A stretch of 64,000 bases of DNA from Aulostomus chinensis (lineage: Eukaryota; Chordata; Actinopteri; Syngnathiformes; Aulostomidae): assembly GCA_037954235.1 (NCBI GenBank), contig JBBMOA010000001.1, forward strand, positions 36,981,094 to 37,045,093. The letters run 5' to 3'. A program made the translations under genes and the position numbers. A model generated the notes under the pieces. That model saw nothing but the letters and a program-made list of their open reading frames with translations, was not told the DNA's origin and did no database searches. This document shows, in pieces, positions 58,746-64,000 of this stretch. The stretch's first letter is position 1, and each line of letters opens with the position of its first letter.

Positions 58746-59800
58746 GTCTACATGGAGAACAATGATGAGAACACACAGCTGAGAGACATCAGTCTTGCTG
58801 AGTTAGTTAACAAAGCTCCTCAGGTCAGGAAAACTTGAGACGACGCAACAGAGAAACTTCCTTTGTCCATCCTGTGTTGTGTGACTGAAGCTGAGGAGAA
58901 ACTGAAACTAATCATGGTGGTGGAGGCCAGACATGAAGGTTGTGGGTGTAAAGAGTTTTTGAAAGCAGAAGGGAAAACACATCAGGAAAGAGACAGGATG
59001 AAGCTGAAATCATGGAGCCACCATTGGACAGGAGGGTGTGAGGGCTGATCTGATTTCTCTTAGGTCACCATCAAAGATCCACTTGACACCAAGTACTGAT
59101 CTTTATATTGATGTATTGATCCCTGATCAAACACTGAATTGTCTTTGAGATGTGTGAAAATAAATGAGTGGGCGGAGTCTCTGATATCAGTGATGTCATC
59201 CAGCTGATGGAGAAATATGTGACATCAGCTGGAGCCTCCGGTGAAGTACCTTTAGTAGTAGTACACATGCAGTATACGCTCAGTACCGGCTCCTACACAG
59301 ACACAGCGAGCGCTGCTTTAACAAATACATGGTTCCTATGGGAGGGATTGGTTGGATTTCCGGTGTATCAGGACCAGGACTGAAGTTGGTCCCTGACCGT
59401 CCTGGAGGGGCGGCTGTAACACAGGATGAGTTTTCACAGTGAAGGTCTTCTTCTTCTACAGCTGAATTAAAGTGTAAACAGCCGTCTACACACCTTTAAC
59501 TGTCCTTATAAACTTGTCTTTTAATAAACTTTCTGTTCTCTTTTAAAGTTGTCAGTGCTTTTGTTGACATGCAGAGGCTCTACTTGATCACCACCCTGGT
59601 GTTTGACTATTTGGAGTGGATGTTCTTGTTATGATTTGTCTGTTTATCTGCTGCCCCCACGACCTGCGGTGGGAGCTAATTAGCAGTATGCACCAAAACC
59701 TAGTTAGACATGGATGCTCTCAAACCAAATCCCTGCCATCGTTCGAAATAATAAAAACACAAGAACACATCTGAGGTTCCTTTTTAGCTGGAATGTTCCT
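58746..59800. other. Unassigned sequence
   Basis: No gene or RNA recognised. Only ORFs of 61-71 codons without domains are present. Confidence 0.35.
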
Positions 59801-59804
59801 TTCA

Positions 59805-59885
59805 GAGCTTTAAGACTGAGGAGAAGGATTTTAAACTCTGTTCTGGATTGGTGATGTGGTCTCTCCTCCTAGTTCCTGTCCATGC
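59805..59885 (+). repeat. Family A repeat fragment
   Basis: The text aggattttaaactctgttct after ttaagactgaggag resembles the end of the 42.07-42.4 kb repeat (gagaatttagaattctattctg). It is short and diverged. Confidence 0.35.
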
Positions 59886-59892
59886 ACTTCTT

Positions 59893-59948
59893 CCTCCACT
59901 TCAAGACTGCAGCTGCTTTCTGGAGCAGCTGCAGTCTTGAAGTGGAGG
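59893..59948. repeat. Perfect 25-bp hairpin with 6-base loop
   Basis: Left arm 59893-59917 (cctccacttcaagactgcag + ctgct), loop ttctgg, right arm 59924-59948, exactly complementary. It could form a stable stem in RNA or a cruciform in DNA. Confidence 0.92.
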
Positions 59949-60059
59949 TTCACTTTTCTGGACCTTTGGCCTTCCCAGCTCACCAGGGTACTCCCAGCAA
60001 CTGGAGACAGTTCTGGACCCATTGGGTCTGGTCGTGCTGACGCCATCTGCAATGCTCGT

Positions 60060-60400
60060 GCTAGCGCGAGTGGATAGGCCTGCCATTTAAATACCATCTT
60101 ACTCACTCCACAGCAAATTCCAGGCGACTGAAATAAAACTCCAGAATATCAATTTAAAGTGTTTGTTGATAGAATCATTCTGGGGAGGAAACTTTTAGTA
60201 CATCGCGGTTCTTTTTGAGGGACAAACCTCAGATTTCAGGTGTAATTTTACCTCTCCTCTAGTCGGTAGAAGTGGGCTCACGTTACAGCTTCAGAGGACT
60301 GTTATGCTACTGACTGAATGTATTCCTCAGCCATTGATGAGTCGGCCGATATTTATCTATAATATATATTTATATATCCAGTGACTTCTACCAGTGCTGT
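60060..60400. other. Unassigned sequence
   Basis: No recognised gene or repeat; AT-rich near 60355-60375. Confidence 0.35.
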
Positions 60401-60404
60401 CTCT

Positions 60405-60555
60405 GTGCTGGGCTCTAAAACCAGACTGAAACCCTCAAATCAACTCTTGTTATGGAGGAAGTCACTCAGCTGATTAGCAGCTGCTTTCTCCAGGATTTTA
60501 GAGAGGAGGGGAGGTCAGCTATCAGTCCATAGTTGGCTAGAACCTCAGGGTATCC
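60405..60555 (+). repeat. Family A repeat fragment
   Basis: Includes gggctctaaaaccagactga, cactcagctgattagcagct and ccaggattttagagaggagg, text I associate with the same abundant fish repeat as 42.07 and 55.64 kb. Confidence 0.5.
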
Positions 60556-60560
60556 ACAGC

Positions 60561-60632
60561 TTCCCTGACCAGGACTTGAACCCTAGGCTGTGGCAGTGAG
60601 AGCACCAATTCTAGCCACTAGACCATCAGGGA
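60561..60632 (-). pseudogene. tRNA-Glu-like pseudogene
   Basis: Exactly 72 bases on the minus strand, starting TCCCTGATGGTCTAGTGGCT and keeping acceptor pairing and an anticodon loop CTCTCAC (CTC). It has compensating 1-base indels: one base lost before the anticodon stem and one gained in the T arm. The T stem is disrupted and the B box changed to GGTTCAAGTCC. Confidence 0.7.
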
Positions 60633-60649
60633 CCACACTGACCAGAGTT

Positions 60650-61180
60650 TGTCCTTGCAGGAGTCAGTGACTTAATAGAGTCTAACAAAGGGTTGAACCT
60701 GAATGAGACAGTTTCCCTTCAACGTGGGGCCATGGCAGAGTGAACCAAGAACACTACAATGGGGGTGAGAGTGGAGCCATGATGGACTCACAGTTCATCA
60801 CCTCCACCATCATGTGGACCACCTGATCACCTCTCCCTCAACCTCTAAATAACTCATTCCCTGACCGGGAATCGAACCCGGGCCGCGGCGGTGAGAGCGC
60901 CGAATCCTAACCACTAGACCATCAGGGACCACACTGAGCTCTCCAACAACAGAGACTATAAACAATGACTCAAGAACACAGGACTCTGTGGTCTCAGCTT
61001 GAGATGCAGAGGGTCCACCAAGACCACCAGACACCTCAGCCCCCTAAAGACAGTCCACCCCCAGGATCCTGTCCCCCTCTGCTCCAACTCAGCCCTCCAT
61101 TCATAACGTGACTTTGTCTCAGTCTCTTCACAATGCCAGTCACTGAAACACTGACAATGTGATGGGGGCTTCCTGTCTTT
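60650..61180 (-). repeat. Segmental duplicate carrying tRNA-Glu (inverted partner of 40.0-40.53 kb)
   Basis: Reverse complement of 40000-40530. Here the tRNA-Glu and tRNA-Ala blocks lie ~100 bp apart, whereas the first copy has ~0.9 kb between them. Confidence 0.85.
60857..60928 (-). tRNA. tRNA-Glu(CTC)
   Basis: A canonical 72-base tRNA-Glu: acceptor TCCCTGA/TCAGGGA, D arm GTCTAGTGGTTAGGA, anticodon arm CGGCG-CTCTCAC-CGCCG, T arm CCGGG-TTCGATT-CCCGG, all paired. It is closer to the vertebrate consensus than the copy at 40267. Confidence 0.95.
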
Positions 61181-61254
61181 ACTGCATTTTTTTCAAGGCT
61201 CACAACTGCTACTTCCTACAGTCGTCTCTACTGTGTACTTGTACTACCAGTTGT

Positions 61255-61960
61255 TATGAGCAACTGTGGATTTCTAAATATTCCAGTCCTCAGTTTGCAA
61301 CTGTATAGTGATGATGGGTCAGTTTAGAGCTGTCAATCAATGTTAATAATTGATCTTAACATCTGAAGATTATTTTAGGAACACAAATACTTTTACTTCA
61401 TTCTGAGGATGAGCAGACGTTCAATATAATTCTCATTTCCTGGTCAAAGACTCCTGCTAGTCAGAGAGGATCTGGGCTGGATTGGAAAGCTTCAGAGAGG
61501 AAAACCTTCACTCTGGACTGGACTGAGAACGGAGCAGCCTCAGCTTCCTGGAGCCTTACTTGCCTCTGTGGTCTAAGGCTGTGTGGGCTGACATCACAGT
61601 GAAACTACTGAGATCACAGAGCCTTTGAGATCACAGGCTGACTTCCTTTTTATCCCTAAAATGAAGGAGAAAAATGTTGTGTCTGTGTTTGTGTTGCTGC
61701 ATCAGTTAAACAGTGACTCTGACAGAGGGGATGTAGCTCAGTGGTAGAGGGCATGCTTCGCATGTATGAGGCCCCGGGTTCAATCCCCGGCATCTCCAGC
61801 TGGTCCTTTGGAGCCTTCATCTTACCAGCTAAATTGATCCATAAATGTGACAACAGTTGATAACAAACTACCAGAAGAGAAACCAGTCTGTTGCATATCA
61901 AAGTATTTGTAGCTGGGTCAGTGTGACTGTGAGCCTTCATAGCCAGCATGAAGGAGCTGG
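61255..61960 (-). repeat. Segmental duplicate carrying tRNA-Ala (inverted partner of 38.4-39.08 kb)
   Basis: Reverse complement of 38400-39075 with scattered differences. The 122-codon minus-strand ORF here is a by-product. Confidence 0.85.
61727..61798 (+). tRNA. tRNA-Ala(CGC)
   Basis: 72 bases: acceptor GGGGATG, anticodon arm CATGC-TTCGCAT-GTATG (anticodon CGC), T arm CCGGG-TTCAATC-CCCGG fully paired, 3' CATCTCCA. One D-stem pair is broken (GCTC with GAGG in place of GAGC). Its duplicate at 38563 carries anticodon TGC. Probably functional or marginal. Confidence 0.85.
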
Positions 61961-62870
61961 TTTTATCTTTGCTGGGGAAATCCCACACACAGCTGCTCTC
62001 AGTTCCAAATGTGTGTGTCCTCACTCCTCCGTCCTCCTGCTGCCCTCAGAATACAGACACAATTCAACCTGGCAAGTTTGGAGCATAGAAGTGCTCCTGA
62101 AGAGATGTGTGTCAGCCCACAGCTGGCTGTTCTTACCTGGAACCTCAAGATGAAACTGCTTCCACAGATTGGAAATGAATCTGATGTTGACTTTTGGACA
62201 AATCACCTGTTCATCAGTTCATCATCACTTCCATCCATTTTCTACTGCTTATCTTGTTATAGAAAGGAGTCTATCTGCTGTGTGACTGAGGCAGTTACTG
62301 TGAGCTGCTGCATGTCTCAGTGTGTGTGTGTGGGGGGGGGGCTGTGTGTGACTGGTCGGCTGCCAAGGATTATTGATGAGATCAATCATGATCAGCTCAG
62401 AGATCACGGCACAGAAGAAGGAGACTTTTTGATTTTTGGGGGTTCAGTTTCTAAGTCAGACACATCATCACAATTTGAAGTTTTCCTCCAGTAAAAAACA
62501 AAACAACACAAAACCAAACAAAAACATGATTTGACTTTTGATGTCTACATTTTTTGGAAATTGTGAGTCCAACAAGCAGGAGGCCGTTTGAGCTTGGAAA
62601 CTGTGAAGCATCACCAGTAACTGCTGGTTAATTTACAGTTGTTTCCTCCAAAAAGTTTAAAATGAATGAATAAACCTTTAATACTACAGTTAGAAAGTAG
62701 TATTTTGCTATCATCTAATTTGATAGGTGGCACTGTCACCAAAAAACAAAAGTCCAACAAATGCATTTTATCATCCAATTCAGTAGGTGGTGCTGTGGGG
62801 TCCTGGAACTGCAGCTCTCAGGTGCTGCAGAATCTCCTCTTGCAAAGCCTCACAGTTCAGAGTCGTTCCA
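61961..62870. other. Unassigned sequence
   Basis: No gene recognised. Includes a short minus-strand piece of the TGGA-tailed repeat near 62228-62260 (tccatccattttctactgct), a G run near 62331-62341, and a partial CTCF-like block tcagtaggtggtgc near 62780. ORFs up to 161 codons (62009-62494) show no domain. Confidence 0.4.
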
Positions 62871-62900
62871 GAATCTAGGAGCAGAAACCAAAGTCTCCTA

Positions 62901-62982
62901 CGACGAGGATGGGATTGGAACCCACGCCTGCAGAGCTCAATGGATCAGCAGTCCATCACCTTAACCACTCGGCCACCTCGTC
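62901..62982 (-). tRNA. tRNA-Ser(GCT), copy 2
   Basis: Identical over 82 bases to 47531-47612, including the position-37 G and the B-box C. Acceptor and anticodon stems are fully paired and the variable arm is long. Confidence 0.87.
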
Positions 62983-63279
62983 TCCTGACCGCCATGATGT
63001 GCTGCTTTCTCTTAGCCTTTGAAACAGCTGAACTCTTTGGAGCCCATTTGTCAGAAATGGACCCAGCAGGAGCCACTGAACACAACTCTGACATCATCAG
63101 GCTTCTTCCCAGCAGCTTGGTGCTCCAGAAGGAAGAATCCAGACCATCGCTACATCATCAGAGTGAACACCAGCTGATGTTGACCAGTTTAACAAGCCTT
63201 TGACTGCTAAATGACATCCAAGCTCAGATTCTCTTGTCCTGGTAGAACAAGTCAATGTTGAAGAAGATGAGAGGACCAG

Positions 63280-63352
63280 ACTTTTTCATCCAATGCTGGA
63301 ACAGCGTTAGACTGAAGGTCTGAAGGTCCCTGGTCTGGTCCAGGTTTCAACA
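63280..63352 (+). pseudogene. tRNA-Phe(GAA)-like relic
   Basis: The 3' two-thirds match vertebrate tRNA-Phe: GCGTTAGACTGAAGGTCTGA with anticodon GAA, AAGGTCCCTGGT, and an end like GGTTTCAACA. The 5' third (acceptor and D arm) is scrambled and the B box is GGTCTGGTCC. Non-functional. Confidence 0.6.
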
Positions 63353-63559
63353 GGGGACCAGCATCAGCCAGCATTTAAATGTGGACAGCAGTGGAGGTGA
63401 AGCCCACATCAAGGAAACCAGCCTCCTATCACTGTCCTGTGCTGAGTTTCTTTAAAAAATGTGAGACAACCTCAAGAGTTTCTGTTTCCTGTGTTGGATT
63501 TTGGCTCAGAGAATCAGAGCCAATCAGAAGCTTGTTGGTCTTGGATGCTGGTCATCAGG

Positions 63560-63690
63560 GGCAATGAGGGGCTCAGTGTCTTGCTCAAGGACACTTCAAC
63601 ATGGTCACCAGCTGAAGTGAGAACTGAACCAGCAACTCTGCTAGACGGCCACTCTTCCTCCAGGCCGTGCCCCCCGAACCTGAATCATCA
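63560..63690 (+). repeat. SINE/LINE-tail-like teleost repeat
   Basis: gcaatgaggggctcagtgtc, ttgctcaaggacacttcaac, then gaactgaaccagcaactctg and a gcccccc end. This combination is a frequent fish dispersed repeat; the class is not certain. Confidence 0.5.
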
Positions 63691-63894
63691 TGATGTCATT
63701 ATTTGTTGCTTTAATTCACCAAATGTGTGACGTGGTGAGTTTGTCAGGAGTTTAAAGACCAAAGTTGTGAACACACAGAGAAGTAAACCTGTCAAAGCTG
63801 CTTCACTTGATGAGAGAAACTGAGGAACTGATAGAAGAGCAACAAAGAAAATGGAGTCAGAAGGTCGTCTTCTTCACCGCTCAGTCACAACACT

Positions 63895-63896
<2 letters not shown>

Positions 63897-63964
<68 letters not shown>
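63897..63964 (+). repeat. (CA)n microsatellite
   Basis: About 34 uninterrupted ca units near the right edge of the window. Confidence 0.98.
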
Positions 63965-63966
<2 letters not shown>

Positions 63967-64000
63967 TAGTTTGTCTTTGAGAGAGGACAAAAAATGTTTG

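Larger units (their letters stand above)
62875..63540 (+). repeat. Segmental duplicate carrying tRNA-Ser (direct partner of 47.5-48.05 kb)
   Basis: As 47505-48050, but with an additional 120 bp (63291-63410) that includes most of a tRNA-Phe relic. Confidence 0.88.

Overview
This window looks like teleost fish nuclear DNA from a repeat-rich, tRNA-gene-rich neighbourhood. The grounds are a split C2H2 zinc-finger gene with consensus splice sites, eukaryotic tRNA genes with A/B-box promoters, relics of LINE, piggyBac, hAT, Harbinger-like and Ty3/gypsy elements, the tail of a common fish dispersed repeat, and abundant (CA)n microsatellites. Gene density is low: one convincing multi-exon protein gene (53.8-57.9 kb), one unassigned exon, one partial but open LINE ORF at the left edge, several intact or near-intact tRNA genes, and many relics.

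Layout. 1-1.81 kb: 5' half of a LINE on the minus strand with an open endonuclease ORF running off the left edge. 1.82-24.6 kb: a 22.8 kb satellite array (array A) of ~43-bp monomers, all in one orientation. Its first 5.4 kb (A1) is a diverged, roughly five-monomer-type pattern. The rest (A2) is built from a 2,556-bp higher-order repeat (HOR) with near-identical copies, then shorter rearranged copies. 24.6-27.8 kb: a 3.2 kb non-satellite spacer holding a hAT/ZBED relic, a Harbinger-like relic, a second and unrelated 43-bp minisatellite, an unassigned exon and a 65-bp minisatellite. 27.84-37.6 kb: array B, the same satellite family in the opposite orientation. It is entered through a fold-back junction, contains a 2,773-bp tandem duplication, and is followed by a 41-bp minisatellite.

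38-48 kb and 60.5-63.5 kb hold tRNA genes and tRNA relics (Ala, Glu, Lys, His-like, Ser, Leu-like, Phe-like) on duplicated segments. The Ala+Glu segment is an inverted pair (38.4-40.5 versus 60.65-61.96 kb). The Ser segment is a direct pair (47.5-48.05 versus 62.87-63.54 kb). Between them are piggyBac and LINE relics, CTCF-like motifs and the zinc-finger gene. That gene has an N-terminal leucine-rich/KEE region and 12 C2H2 fingers; its 3' end is frameshifted and abuts a gypsy-type LTR.

How the parts relate. I see no operon-like or multi-gene system. The coherent theme is repeat dynamics: one satellite family in two opposed arrays, nested amplification levels (43 bp, ~210 bp, 2.5-2.8 kb), and tRNA genes spread by segmental duplication. 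The most novel object I can support is the inverted satellite pair with its fold-back junction and dual HOR architecture. I cannot name the satellite family or the species from sequence alone.
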